NCBI RefSeq assembly: GCF_035222375.1
Contig: NC_085888.1
Span: forward strand, 3,100,001 to 3,164,000
Source: Podospora pseudocomata
Lineage: Eukaryota; Ascomycota; Sordariomycetes; Sordariales; Podosporaceae
Direction of reading: 5' to 3'
DNA length: 64,000 nt
Below the pieces are notes generated by a model that was not told the origin of the DNA, searched no databases, and saw nothing but the letters and a program-made list of their open reading frames with translations. Positions 1 to 11,700 of the stretch are shown here, piece by piece; within the stretch, counting starts at the first letter, position 1; every line of letters starts with the position of its first letter. Both the position numbers and the translations under genes were made by a program.

Positions 1-1554
1 GAGTTGACACAAAGGGCTAAACTGTCCCCTCGAGATACTCAGTAATCCCCGGTGCTGCAGACTTCAGGGTGGGTAATAAGCTGAGTTGAGATGGGATGAC
101 GCTCGATTTATCCCATCCCACGGCTCCGGGACCTTCGGCTCATCCCACAACCCTCGCTGTTTGGCTCATCTCACTGGTTCATGAAGCTTCCGGGCGGTTT
201 TCTGGCCCACCATCTTTCTTGGCAGGGTTATTAGCCACACGGCCGCCCTCACCCTCACCCTCACCGACTAGAGACTGTAGTCCGTGTGACAAGGGCTGGA
301 TATCAGGGTTTGGAACAGTAGTCCAATTCAGCTAATAATCTTAAATAGCCTCGAGGTCCTTGGTGAAGAAAAGAAGAAGATCTAGGAATACAAACAGGTC
401 CAGAGGACACGTATTTATCCATCACCAAGTGGTCCGTGCCCTGTGGCCTCACCCTTGATTTCCTGCCTCACTTCCAACCACTGGCTCACGATGTGCAGGT
501 AGATAGCAGTTGGGCCGTGGTGTGGCCGGTTGGTCCGTTGACGTGTGACAGTCCGGGACCCCCTAAGTTAAGCTCAGGGGTCGACCTAACGACAACTTCA
601 ACACCACAAACCCAGCCACTACCAGTAGTCTAGAGATTTAAAAAGCCTTAGGAAATATAGAAATATACCACACGGCGTAAGATACAACGGGCGTTGAATG
701 TAACCAACCCCACAGAAAAATAAAGCAATTTTGGCTCATCCCACAGTCCCATCTCATTAGCCACCATGGCTGGAGTGAATCTTGGTCAAAGTACACTGGA
801 AACAGGTGTATGAATAACGAGATATGTACAGGGAGAGACTGAGGGTCTCTAAACACATACAGGTGGTTGTAGTTGAGGAAACATGGAAAAGACGAAAGGA
901 AAGGAAAGGAAAGGCAGCCAGTTGCTGTGAAATTCACATATGTTGAGGTTGGCCATATTGGCCCAAGACAGAGCTATTCAAAAGAGTGTACGTACCGCAC
1001 CCACAAATATCCTTCATTTTTGGACGAGATTTGATTCTTGAGAATTAACACCTCAACAAAACTTTCTCGCACAAAGTCTGCCTTGTCGCCGCACTGTTGG
1101 TTGGTGTAACATGAAAGGGATGACCGTAAACCGGCTTTCATGGGTCCCTCGATGTCCGGTTGTAGCACAAGATTTCCCAGTCTGTCTCGAGTAGACGAAC
1201 TCCAAATTCTACGGCTTGCTGCTGCTTTGGGAATAATTTTAGCGTGAAAGAAGGCGAAAGCAGGCCAATCAAAAGCCGTTCCGTGCCCCCGGCCTCGACG
1301 TCGCCGGCGCCGGACCCTCTGCGACGCCAACAAGGCCGGAGAGACGGGAAGTGAAAAAAAATTAAATGGCTAATTTCCAGTATCATCAGAGAAAGGAGGA
1401 GATTTGAAACCTAGCAAGTACATATCTCATACTCAACGGGGGGGACTATTGGGCATGGTGTCTCCAGTGAGCAATGTCAATTCCTACTCTTCCACAGATA
1501 TCCTCACAGCAACTAACCTCCTCAAACACTACATCGCACTTCTTCCACCCAACG
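1..1554. other. Intergenic, no gene recognised
   Basis: Only short, overlapping open frames are present and none shows a recognisable motif. A small CCCTCA tandem run lies at about 246-265. The 3' flank of the rap1 gene occupies the right end. I see no tRNA, transposon end or long repeat. Confidence 0.6.
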
Positions 1555-3451
1555 TCACTCTTCCTCCTCCACCACCTCCACCGCCTGAAACCTCTCCCCA
1601 GCAAACCACTCCACCGCAAACCAAAACTCTTCCAAACCTCCCTCAAACCCCTCCTTCAGCGCCTGCACCACACTCCTCTCCCCCTCCTCCCTCAACTCCT
1701 GATCATCCACAAACCCCAACCCCTCCGCAATAAGCACCCACGCAGCCGGGGAAGGCGGGTACCCCACCTCCACAACCTCACACCAAAAATCCCAACAGTC
1801 CACCTCCCGCCCAAACACCGTCACAGTCTCGCTCGGTTCAGGCAGTTCGTTAAACTCACAAAATATACGCCTTAACTCCAACCAGGACTCCCTCGAGGTT
1901 ATCAACCCATTCATGTTCTTCCGTGATCGAATCCTAGCTTGCTCGAGCTCTTTCTGCTGCGCAGGCGTCGGAACCTGCGGTGTTTCCGCTACTGCAGCAG
2001 ACACCTGAGTTGAAAAGGCAGGGCTGTCGATATTGGGGGCAGAGACTTGCGTTAGGAACCCAGAAGATGTCTCATTTGTCGCCGGCGGTAGTGGTGTACT
2101 GCTAGAAGCACCCGCTGTTCTCTCGGATTGCCCCCCCTGAGTAGGTTTTAGCGGGGTAGACGCCCCTTTCCGTGCCTTTTCCGCTCGAATCCGCTTCAGC
2201 TTCCGTTTCAGCTCCTCTTTCTGGCTGCCTGATGGCAATGGTGGCGACGATGCCGCACTGGCAGCTCGGGGTTGTTTCTCCCGCTCTTCCACACAGCTTG
2301 AGGCCTGGGCCTGGCCTGCTGTACTCGTTTGGCTGGTTGACTTGGCTTGTTTTGCAGCTTTGGCCTCCGCCATCTTTCTCTTTTTTTCCCGGAGTGCCTC
2401 ATATTTTTCCTTGTCTTTCTGGCTCAATTCCAGTTGCGTCGTGGGCGGTGCCGTGGGCGTGCGGGACGGAACAGTATCACTGGCGGTAGACTTCCGCGGT
2501 CGCTTTGCTGGCGGCAGCTCATCGCCGGAGCCAGAATCCCTTCGTTTCGACAAGGTCTTGACGTATCGATTCCGCCACGACTGCCAGGTATGATGTGGGT
2601 ACTGTTCTTCCAGCTCTTTGTATGCATTCTGCCCAGACTCTGACCCTTGCCACCTACCCAGATGCTGAAGCAGAATCTCATCATCTTGCTTTGTGAATTC
2701 CCTCCTCTTAGCCCACTTCTTTTCGACAGTCGACGATGTAGTCGATGGCGGTGCAGCTCGTGCATCACTTGACGATTTAGACTTGACTAGCGTCGGGATG
2801 GGAGGCGGAAGCGGGTGGACAGACTGTTGTGGTGGGAGGTGTAAAAGTTTCTCAACGTATCGTGACCGCCAGGACTGGTAAGTGTGGTGAGGGTACTAGA
2901 AACGGATAGTCAGAAACACCCGCTATTTGTGGTCAACGAGCCGTCGTACCTTTGCAGCCAATTCTCGATAGATGGTATTGCCCTTGATGCTCTCCCCGAC
3001 CTCTTCCTTCTGCCTGATCCAGCTCAGGAGAATCTGATCATCTTTCGGTGTGAAGGGGGTTTTCGTACCCTTCTTGACGGGAGCAGAAGAGCCGACTGGA
3101 GTCGCAGTTGGAACAGCAACAAGATACTCCTCCTTGTTGACAATTTCCCCCTTGGAAATGCAATCCTCCACAAATTTGGAAGAGACAGCACCAGCCGGAG
3201 CACCATGTGTAATGAGATAGTCCCAGATCAGCACATCGGCAAACTTCTCCATTTCTACGATTTTGCCGCCATTGTTCTGTGTCATCTGTTAGTCTTTGTC
3301 AACCACAGATGGTGGTGGAAACACCTACCTTGATCTTTCTAAGAACCTCACTGCGAAGAGGCAACCGCCTGGATACGAAGAACTTGAGACCATTGAACAG
3401 AGTACCCTCGTAACATCCATTGACCCCCTCGTAGACAATTGGTTGTGGCAT
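1555..3451 (-). CDS. rap1: RAP1-type telomere-binding protein (BRCT, two Myb domains, C-terminal domain)
   Basis: Three exons: 3451-3329, 3276-2950 and 2895-1555. The introns (48 and 54 nt) have GT-AG ends, and the exon phases give one frame of about 596 residues. Residues ~15-95 form a BRCT-like domain (LFNGLKFFVSRRLPLRSEV, then KIVEMEKFADVLIWDY). Two Myb/SANT-like domains follow at ~116-168 (FTPKDDQILLSWI ... QSWRSRYVEKL) and ~216-264 (FTKQDDEILLQHL ... HTWQSWRNRYVKTL). A Lys/Ala-rich coiled linker with a basic patch (PPAKRPRK) leads to a C-terminal segment at ~490-585 resembling the Rap1 C-terminal domain. BRCT-Myb-RCT is the Rap1 architecture, so the expected role is a nuclear shelterin-like component at telomeres that silences chromatin and protects chromosome ends; that role is inferred from the family. 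The last ~10 residues are Glu-rich. A further 3' exon cannot be excluded. Confidence 0.88.
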
Positions 3452-3467
3452 GGCAGCGGGGTGGCGG

Positions 3468-3481
3468 CTAACCCTAACCCT
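3468..3481 (-). promoter_or_regulatory. Telomere-like double repeat (telobox) in the rap1 leader
   Basis: The rap1 coding strand reads AGGGTTAGGGTTAG here, two copies of the fungal TTAGGG telomere unit. It lies 16 nt before the chosen ATG at 3451. TTAGGG elements in gene promoters are bound by Tbf1/Teb1-type Myb proteins in yeasts. Whether this copy is bound, and by what, is inference. Confidence 0.6.
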
Positions 3482-4125
3482 TCAGGGTTGTCGCTTACGA
3501 GACTGTGGTGCTCGATGCAGCTATGCAATTGGAGGGGCCGCTGATCGCTCAGAGCATCACGGGAGATCCCCTATTCCACTGTATATAATGGCCGAAGTGG
3601 CATAGCAGAGTCGAGCAAGCAGTCTTGAGGGTGAGGAGTTGCGAGCAGTTGGTCGTCGTCAAAGACCCGATGTGGAAGTGACCAGGGTTAATTGTGGCGC
3701 CGAGCGATTCGCAAGCCAAGTGTCTGCGCTTTCTGTCCCACGGCTTGAATATTATTGACACTGCTTCGGTTGTAGAGAAATGGGTGATCAGTTGTAAGTA
3801 ATCCAGTAGAATCACGTCGCCAAAAAGCTGTCGGTGGTGGGGTTATTGAACGAAGATGCTTTTTTTCCGTTTATTCATGCTATCTGTCAGCACGCGTCAA
3901 GTTGGGGTGTCGCGCAATCACGAGACGTTGGAAGTGGGGTGTCAAGAGGTCAAAGAAAAACGGGGCTTCTCGAACAGGCTGGGTTTCTTGGGATTGCTGA
4001 TGTAAGCACTGCTTCTTGATGCCTACAGCTCATTGAGGCCTCGTTTTCAACTCGTTCTCACGACTCGAACCGGTGGACTTGAGAATGAGAACGGAAAATA
4101 AGAATCGCGGCTTTTTCTTGACATC

Positions 4126-4156
<31 letters not shown>

Positions 4157-4170
4157 CATATATATATTAT
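4126..4170. repeat. (TA)n microsatellite with CA interruptions
   Basis: About 45 bp of alternating TA steps, broken by single C residues, lie roughly 235-280 bp upstream of the SWF1 start codon. Such tracts are length-variable and easily melted. No function is implied. Confidence 0.85.
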
Positions 4171-4403
4171 CGAGCTCTTATTCCTTTAACTTTTTTCGAG
4201 ATTGCTCTTTGCGCCGCCAAGTTCAGCTCCCCACAACGCCGCTCGCTCACTCATCCGTAAGGGACACACAACCAACGTCCGCCGTTTGAAGCTGACCACC
4301 ATGGGTTGTATTCCATCCACATAACACCCAAAAATGCAATAAAGTCTCCTGTTTTATTATTCATTAATAATAGTAAAGAGGGGTGCTCAAACTCGGCGTC
4401 AAA

Positions 4404-5787
4404 ATGGGCGTCATCGCAACGGTGGCTACTGTGGTGTTGGCCATCTCATTCATGGTCTTTGTCACCTTTTTTGGCCGACTACCAGCACTCAGGTAAGACA
4501 CCCCAGACTGTTGACCAAGGACCATCTCTAATACATACCCCAGAGGCACACCAATATCATGGCTTCACAAAGTAATATGGGTCCACTTCCCGAATCTCCT
4601 CAAATCCATCGACCGCCGTGTCACCGGCGGCCGAATCTCCCCAGCTTGTGTCCGCTTCGGGAATTACATGATGTACGACCGACATCCATCCGTCCTGGTA
4701 CGCCCCCCCCTTTTCACCCCTCTTGTGCTGGTTTCTCACTAACTGCCCACAGATATTCTTCCTCCTCCTCCTCTCCATAGGCGAAATCCTCTACCTCCCC
4801 ACCGCCTGGCCTCAACTCACCCCCCTCGTCAAACTCACCGGCACCGTCTCCATCATCCTCCCTTACCTCTTCCTCTACCTCGCCGCCTTCACCGACCCAG
4901 GGTACATCACCCCCGCCAACCACCCCCAGGAGATGTCCCGCTATCCCTACGACTTCACCCTCTTCCACCCAGGCAACGAATGCCACACCTGCCACCTCCT
5001 CAAACCAGCCCGAAGCAAGCACTGCTCCGTCTGCAAGCGCTGCATAGCCAAAAACGACCACCACTGCATCTTCATCAACAACTGCGTCGGGGCCAACAAC
5101 CAGCACTGGTTCATCTTGCTTCTTCTCTCCACAGCCGTGCTGACGGCGTACGGCGGTATTCTGGGCGTCTATCTCATGGCCAAAAGAATGAACTTTTTCT
5201 TTCCCTACTGGGCGTTGTTGCCTTGGAACGCCAATAAAGGGGAGGGCATGCCGCTGAAAGACTGGCTCGTCATCTGGTCGTGGGGTTTCCAGAACCAGGT
5301 CGGCATGGGGGCGGTTACCTTGCTGGCGGGGCTGACGTCACCGTTGGTTTGGGGACTGTTGGGGTATCACGCCTGGCTTGTCTATTGCGGGACGACCACG
5401 AACGAGAGTATGAAGTGGAGCGATTGGAGTTATGAGATGAGGGAGGGGTTTGCGTACAAGAGGAAGATGCACGGGCAGAGGCAGAAGGACCTGAAGGTTG
5501 AGCCGGCGTGGACGAGGTGGCCGGCGGAGACGGAGCAGGTTTTGGTCAGGACCGAGAGCGGGCAGTGTCCGGCAGAGGATGACCAGACGCTGCCCGGGTA
5601 TGGGCCGTGGGAGGCGGTTTGGGGGTTGAAAGATGTGGAGAATTTGTATGACATCGGGTTTTGGGATAATTTGGTGGATGTGCTGGTGCCGGGGTATAAT
5701 TTTCGTGATGAGCCGAGTGGGAAGAGACAGAGGGGTGGGCTGAGGCAGAGGAAGAAGAGGAGGGCGAGGAGGATATACTTGGCGTGA
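4404..5787 (+). CDS. SWF1: DHHC-type palmitoyltransferase SWF1
   Basis: Three exons (4404-4492, 4544-4697, 4753-5787) give 425 residues. The join phases are exact and the introns are 51 and 55 nt. The protein starts with a membrane segment (~4-25) and has further hydrophobic segments near 82-95, 107-125, 202-220 and 265-285. The cysteine-rich domain holds CHTCHLLKPARSKHCSVCKRC, followed by the catalytic NDHHC (DHHC at 183-186). A TTNE motif (296-299), the TTxE signature of DHHC enzymes, follows the last membrane segment. SWF1 enzymes S-palmitoylate cysteines next to the membrane anchors of proteins such as SNAREs in the ER/Golgi. The N-terminal layout and the long region between segments 1 and 2 match SWF1 rather than PFA-type enzymes. 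The start at 4404 was chosen because it supplies the first membrane segment. The C-terminus is basic (RQRKKRRARR). Confidence 0.9.
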
Positions 5788-5949
5788 GACGGGCTGGTGG
5801 TGGTTTGCATAGCGCCGGTTGAGTAGCTAAGCTCCTGGGGGTTAAAATTTCTTGATCCAAAATTCCCTGGGTATCAAATCTACATCTATCCCGAACTCTC
5901 ATGCACACACCCACATATGATAATACTACAGTACATAATAAATACACCC

Positions 5950-7291
5950 TCAAAACGACGGATGAAGCCTCTTCTTCGGCCTCGCCTTCTCCCTTTCCAT
6001 CAACGCCTCAATATCATCAAACGAAACAATCTCGGGCTCCTCCTGCTCCACCTCCACCACCTCCTTCTTCCCCTTTCCGACCGCGACATCCAACCCCGGC
6101 ACCACAATCTTCCTCTTATCCTCCACCAACCCAGCCAACCTGCAAATCGCCCACCTAGCCGTCTCAACCCCCAACCCCCCATTCCTCGGATCCCCCGCCC
6201 CCGTAACCCAAACCTCCCTCTCCCACCCCTTGTCCCCTCCCTCCAACCAAGTCAAACTCCTCCTCTCTGCTCTCCTCAGTTCCTTCCAAACCCCCACCAA
6301 AACCTCCCCTATCCTCTCCTCCGCCCCCCCTTTTCCCTCCCCATTTTGTTTCCTCTGCTCCACCACCGCCGCATCAACAACCTTATCCCCCTTGGTGAGC
6401 ACAACCACAGTCCTAACATCATGATCCCTCAAGTTCCCCAACACCATCCTATCTTGCTCTTTAACCCCGGTCTCGGCATCAATCAGCACCACCGCTCCCT
6501 TGAGCATCTGCCTTTTCGCCAAATATTTCTGAATCTCCACCCCCCAGTCCTTTCTGGACCCCAAGCCATAACCAGGCATGTCAACCATTATCAGGGCGTA
6601 TCTCCTCGGCTTCTCCCGGTGCATATACTCCTTTTGCGCCTCCCTCCTCGCTTGTCGTGTCGCTCCCTTCACAATGGCTTCTCTTTTGGCTTTGATCTCT
6701 TCAAGCGCGGAAGGGGGTTCGGGGGGTGGGGTGCCAAACCCGTAGCCGTTGAGGGTGACTGTGCAGCCTGCTTTACGGGAGGTTATCGCGCTTCCTTGTT
6801 TTCGCGCCACCACTCCATGGCTGTTACGGGCGGATGCGCCGAGAAGGCCAGAGAGGGCGTTGATCAGAGTTGATTTTCCGACGTTGGAGCGGCCGATGAG
6901 GCAGATTTCCGGGGTGTGGGTGTTGACTGGCAATTCGAGGAATCTGCCCGCGGAATAGAGGAATTTGGGGCCGCCTTTGGAGGTGAAGATTCCTGTTGCC
7001 TTGGCGAGGGAGGATTTTGAGGGGGGGGGGGCCGGGAAGGGGAGGCCGTTGGGGTCGTTGGAGGGGGGGGGGGAGGTAGGAGGTTGATTCCAGCGGTGGG
7101 ATGTACTCCTCTGTTGTTTGTGAGAGGGGTGGTTCGGGGTCGAAGCCGGAGAGGGGGGGGATGGAGTGCCGGCGGGGCCCGGGGCGGGTTGCAAAGGTTC
7201 GGGTTGGGAGGAGGATGTGATGGGTTAAGAGGAGGGAGCGGAGGGGGGGGGGCATGGCGAGGAGGTTGGGGGTTGCGCGGAGGGTCGCCAT
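5950..7291 (-). CDS. MRX8: Mitochondrial EngB/YihA-type GTPase (MRX8-like), with a homopolymer frame break
   Basis: The GTPase core has a P-loop GRSNVGKST (~133-141), a G3 motif in VDMPGYGLG (~237) and a G4 motif TKGD (~300), as in the EngB/YsxC/YihA family. Fungal members act in mitochondria, linked to the mitoribosome/MIOREX complexes. The best start is the ATG at 7291: it opens an Arg-rich, acid-poor presequence (HILLPTRTFATRPGPRR) typical of mitochondrial import. That N-terminal frame and the GTPase frame differ by one base. Two C11 runs on the coding strand (7063-7073 and 7021-7031) lie where the shift must occur, and removing one C from either restores a single frame of about 446 residues. 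No intron fits there. The break is therefore a homopolymer indel, either a sequencing error or a real length variant. The gene shares its promoter with FMC1 and ends 162 bp from SWF1, convergently. Confidence 0.8.
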
Positions 7292-7567
7292 GGTGGGGAT
7301 TGGTTTGGCGGCGACGGCGTGGTTGTTGAGAGTGCTGCTGTCGGTCGCTGCCGTCGCAAAGCGGGATGCGATTTCAATGTCAATCACTTCCAAAAACAGG
7401 AACTCTGCCTGCCGGAAGTGCTTATCTTTGGCTGTTGATCCGATAAGGGTTGGGGATATGTAAGCACCTCCCCGCCAAGCTGGGGTATTTTTCGAGCTCC
7501 CCTCCAACAGCTTTCCATCTTCCAGCTTCCTATAACCACCAACAACCCGCCCGATAGCCCGCTCAAA
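7292..7567. promoter_or_regulatory. Bidirectional promoter of MRX8-like GTPase and FMC1
   Basis: Only 276 bp separate the two start codons. Both products are predicted mitochondrial biogenesis factors, so shared regulation is plausible. No individual element is identified. Confidence 0.5.
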
Positions 7568-7876
7568 ATGTCCCACCTCCGCACCCTCTACCGCTCCCTC
7601 CTCCGCGAGCTGCCCCCCCGACCGGTCCTCTCCTCCCCCCGCGCCGACCTCCACCAGCACCTCCGCGACAACTTTGCCTCCTCCTCCTCTGAAAAGAAAG
7701 CCGACATCGCCGAGCAGTACCTCTCCTACCTCAAAGCCCAAAGGACATACGTCACCCTGATCGAGCGGTACAACCCCGGCATGGGCATGGACGAAGAAGA
7801 AAGAGTGCGTCTCACCGCCAGAAGGGTGGGGATGGATCTTCCCGAAGAGTATGGGGTTGAGAAGGGGCAGAAGTGA
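7568..7876 (+). CDS. FMC1: FMC1-like ATP synthase assembly factor
   Basis: Single exon, 102 residues. The protein opens with an LYR-like segment (LRTLYRSLLRELP), continues with a helical stretch containing QYLSYLKAQRTYVTLIERYNPG, and ends with the short MDLPEEYG segment typical of fungal Fmc1 relatives. Fmc1 is a small mitochondrial matrix protein needed, with Atp12, to assemble the F1 sector of ATP synthase under heat stress. Length and the order of motifs match the family; the function is by homology. No separate presequence is obvious, as is usual for LYR-like proteins. Head-to-head with the MRX8-like gene. Confidence 0.8.
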   Translation: MSHLRTLYRSLLRELPPRPVLSSPRADLHQHLRDNFASSSSEKKADIAEQYLSYLKAQRTYVTLIERYNPGMGMDEEERVRLTARRVGMDLPEEYGVEKGQK

Positions 7877-8739
7877 TTATTGGGACATGGCGTTGCGGCA
7901 TTTACATGGCGTTCTTGGGAATCTAGACTGGCGTGTTGGAATCATTTGGTTGGGATGCTTTGGGCGTCCTGGACAAGCTGGAGGGGTGTATAATTGTGTA
8001 GGATATGGAGGAGTGTACGATAGGGAAATGCTCCTGCTGCCACGACAGAGGTAGCCTTTGCTTGGCAGATATCCGGACTGTACAGGTCTGGGGGAGGCAT
8101 TGGCATTTCCTGTCAATCAATTGGCGGATCACTTTGGGGGAAGGGATGTGTTGCGGGCATCTTTCCAGCGGATGACGAAGACAAAGGAGTCCTGTTCTAG
8201 CTGACGTCGTTGTCTCTCTCCAAACAATCCTCCATCCTCTTATGGTGGCTGGCTAGGATATGTCGCTGTTGCGTGGTACGTACACGCTGGGTTCTGCAAT
8301 CAACGGATATCTTTTATCTGTGCCAGGATTCAAGACTCAAAGCCAAATCAGGCAGAGTTGGTTCTCGGACCGGTGACAGCCCACGCCTAGAGATTGATGC
8401 TTTCTGGGTCGAAGACAGTTGGATTCATCGAAGCAAAAATGGAGCTCTACATCAAGTGGGATGTTTATCTATAGTAAAGGCAGCATATTTGAGGCAGCTG
8501 TTGCTCACGTATGAAACCGTTATATTTTGAACCATGTACAAATAAAGTTCTTGTCTTCTGTCAGCCATCCTCGTTATGTTCGCTTCTTCCATGTGCCTTT
8601 CTTTTGCAGAAAATCGTGCAAACATCAGGGGGTATCAACATCATCCGTCTGCTCTTGTTCTTCCTCCCATCTCTCCCTCTTCCTCCCTCTTCCAAAATAA
8701 TTATCCAAAGAACTCCAACCGATCGTCATCTTCAGCCCC
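7877..8739. other. Intergenic, 3' flanks of two convergent genes
   Basis: About 860 bp between the convergent FMC1 and 1,224-residue genes. Nothing beyond short random frames is seen, and no RNA gene or repeat. Confidence 0.6.
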
Positions 8740-11700
8740 CTAAACACCACCGACACCCCCCTCCTCAAAACTCTCATCCCACCCCCCCGTCTCCAACAAC
8801 CAACCCCCCACCCGTTCCTTCACCCCGCCCACCGTCTCCCCCAGCGCACTATTCCACTGATCCTGCACAACCCTAACCTTATCCTTCAAATCATCCGTCA
8901 ACCTCCCCGCCTCCTCCCGTCTCATCTCCTCCACCCTCCCCCCATCCCTCCCCTCCGCCTCCATCACCTTCCCCTTGGCAACCACCACCGCCTCCTTAAC
9001 CTCATGCAGCAAGCAAAGCAAGTTCGTCTGACTCTCGATAAACTGATACGTGCTCTTCTCCGCATGCAGCAACAAACTGAAGAGATACTGCAAAGGGTGC
9101 TCGGTGTAGCTCGGGTTCTCGGCCATCTCCAACGCTGGTATCTGGATGTGGAAACCTTCCATATCAGTCGGGATCTTGTCGAGAAGACGCTTGAGGTCGG
9201 GCGCAATGTCCCAAAAGGCGTTGAGTTGCACTTCCACACCCCTGACGACGGTTTCCTCGACTACATCGCGGAACTCTTGCGTGCGGTGGAGGACTTCCTC
9301 TGCAAAGGCTAGCTGGCGTTTATTCGCGTCTTCGATGAAGAAGGCCTTGGCAGAGGCGACTTTATCGTCTTGCTGGGCGAGTTTGTAGGGGACGAGGACG
9401 AGGTCGCGGTAGTGGTCGTTGCGGGAGGAGAGGAGGTCGTACAACGCCCGGTGTAACGTTTCGCGGGCTTCAAAGATCCATTTGAGGAGGGTTAGTTTCT
9501 CCAAGAGTTCAGGCTGCTCGTCGCCTTCTTCCTGGGGGAGGTTGGGGTTGGATTTGTGGGTTTCGTCGAAGAGGCGGGAGCGGAGGTTGTCAAAGAGTTC
9601 GGTGGCGGTGTTGATCCTGCTTTGAAGAATCTCGTTCACGGGCATTACGACGACGGTTTGGAATTCGTCAAAGTCCGACTTTTCGAGGTCTTTGAGTTTG
9701 GTGTGCTCGGCGGCTGTGGCGTCGGCTTCGATGCGGGCTGCGTCTGCATAGGAGAGCGCGCCCGAGGAAATGTCTTGGTGGAGGTTTTGGCGCAGGGTGA
9801 CGCGGTCTTTTTTTAGCTCTTCGTCGAGGGCGAGGCGTTTTTGGGAAGAGGATTGCTTGTAGGCTTCTTGGATGGCGGTTACCTCGGTGAGGTCGCTGAC
9901 GGTGCGGATCGAGGTGCGGATTTCGGTCAACTCGGGGTGGTTGTTGTTGACTGCTGGGTGATGTCGCGGATAAGGAGGTGGGAGGGTCACTAGACGGGAT
10001 ACGTCGAGGTGATCTGGGTTTGGTGTGTTCGGGGCTGTCGAAGATGAAGCAACCGAGTTGCGAGAAAGAGCCTGCGGTGTCATGGATTGGTCTGTATCGT
10101 GCCATCCTGTCTTTTCAAGGGGGTACCCGTGGGAGGCCCGCTTGCTTGAACCAGCAGGCGACAACTGCGGCTCATCGATCCATTGCAGTGCTTCTCGAGC
10201 CTCTTTAGGCACACCCATATACTTTGACTCCCGCTTTGACCTCTCCATCCTGGACGACGGAGCACCTGTAGAGTCGGCCTCCCACCACCTGCTAGCCGGC
10301 CGTCCCCTCGAGTCCTGCTCATCCACAGCATCACTGACGCTCATGCTGAGAATCGGCGACAACGATGGCATGTAGTTGTTCGAAGGCCAGTTTTGGTTCC
10401 CAGAGGGTGATGGTGACTGCTGCTGCTGCTGCTGCTGCTGACTCACAGACGTCGGTGTTTGAACCGCTGATGACGAAGCCCCATGGTTTCCTTCAAACGC
10501 AGATCCAATCGACCCACGATGCGATCTCGGTTCTGACGATTGTGGTGTCAACTCCACGGTCCCGCTGGTGGCCGAATTGATCGACTCTCTCCGGACTGGC
10601 ATCGGCCTAAACAGATCACGGGTCAAGTCCAGCACCTCAGAACCCATCGCCCCAATGGCAGCGCCGTATCGTTCCCTCCGTATCCTCGACTCGTTGACAA
10701 AGAACTCGGCAAACAATCGAACTCGCTCGGCATCGTTGGCGGCAGATGCTTCTCGGTCGGCGAAGGCTGCAAAGCGGTCGACAGTACCACGAGCAAATTG
10801 CTCGCTGCTCTGTGTGATCACCATATGCTTGGACACGGGAAAATTGTGTGATGGCGAAAGAGGAGCCGACATCGGCATGTCCGGCCCCATGCCCCGGTGT
10901 GTCGAGGACGACCTGCTGCCGGTGGGCGGGGTTGGCAACGCCCTTGGAACCGCATGTCTTTCAGGATGTTTGTGGGAACTGGGCGAGACTCTTGTTGGTG
11001 TCACCTGGCCAGACACACCTTGAGAACCGGAAGCTCGGGGGGTCCTAGATTCTGGCGTGTCAATCGATTCACCGGTTTTTGGCGTCTCGCTCGTCCTTCC
11101 GGTCCTTGGCGTGCCTCTTCCGATTGTCAGGCGCCGTTGCAGCCCACCGGAGGACGAACCAGGAATCACAATATCAGACAGGCCATGAGGCGAGTTTGTT
11201 GTGTCCACAGACCCTCGTGTAGCTAGCCTGGTCCGGCTTTCGCTCCGCCGCTCTAGCAGCGTCTTGTCTCCCCTGACCACAGGACTCCTTCGGACAAGCC
11301 CACCTGCTGAACTGGGCGCCGAAGATGTAGCAGATTCGGTTTGCGCTCCAGCTCCTGAGCTTGCAACACTGGACGTCTCTGAAAGCTGAACGCCGACCGT
11401 GGCTGGTGAGTCAGCATGTTGTTGTTGTTGCTGCTGCTGATGTTGCCCTGGTGGCCCAGGGAGGTTGTCGCCCTCTCTCCAGTTGGCTGGCGTCAAGGGC
11501 ACAGGACCCAGAGCAGCCACTCCGGTTGGTGGTGGTCGGCGGGTCGGCGGTGAGACAATAGGGTCACTTCCAGATTGTAGCCGCTGCATGCTCTGAGATC
11601 TGCTTGACGAGGGTGGCGGCCCAGGTGGTGGTGGGGGGACTGGCATCGATGGGTCCCATCGAATCTGAGACGAAGAGCGTGATCTAGCTGATGTGGGAGT

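Larger units (their letters stand above)
3452..4403. other. Divergent promoter region between rap1 and SWF1
   Basis: This stretch of about 950 bp separates two divergently transcribed genes and should hold both promoters. It contains the telomere-like motif at the rap1 end and an alternating TA tract at 4126-4170 on the SWF1 side. Short frames on both strands have no recognisable motifs. Confidence 0.6.

Noticed and set aside
246-265. CCCTCA repeats as possible telomeric sequence
   Set aside because: The unit does not match TTAGGG; it is an ordinary small tandem run.
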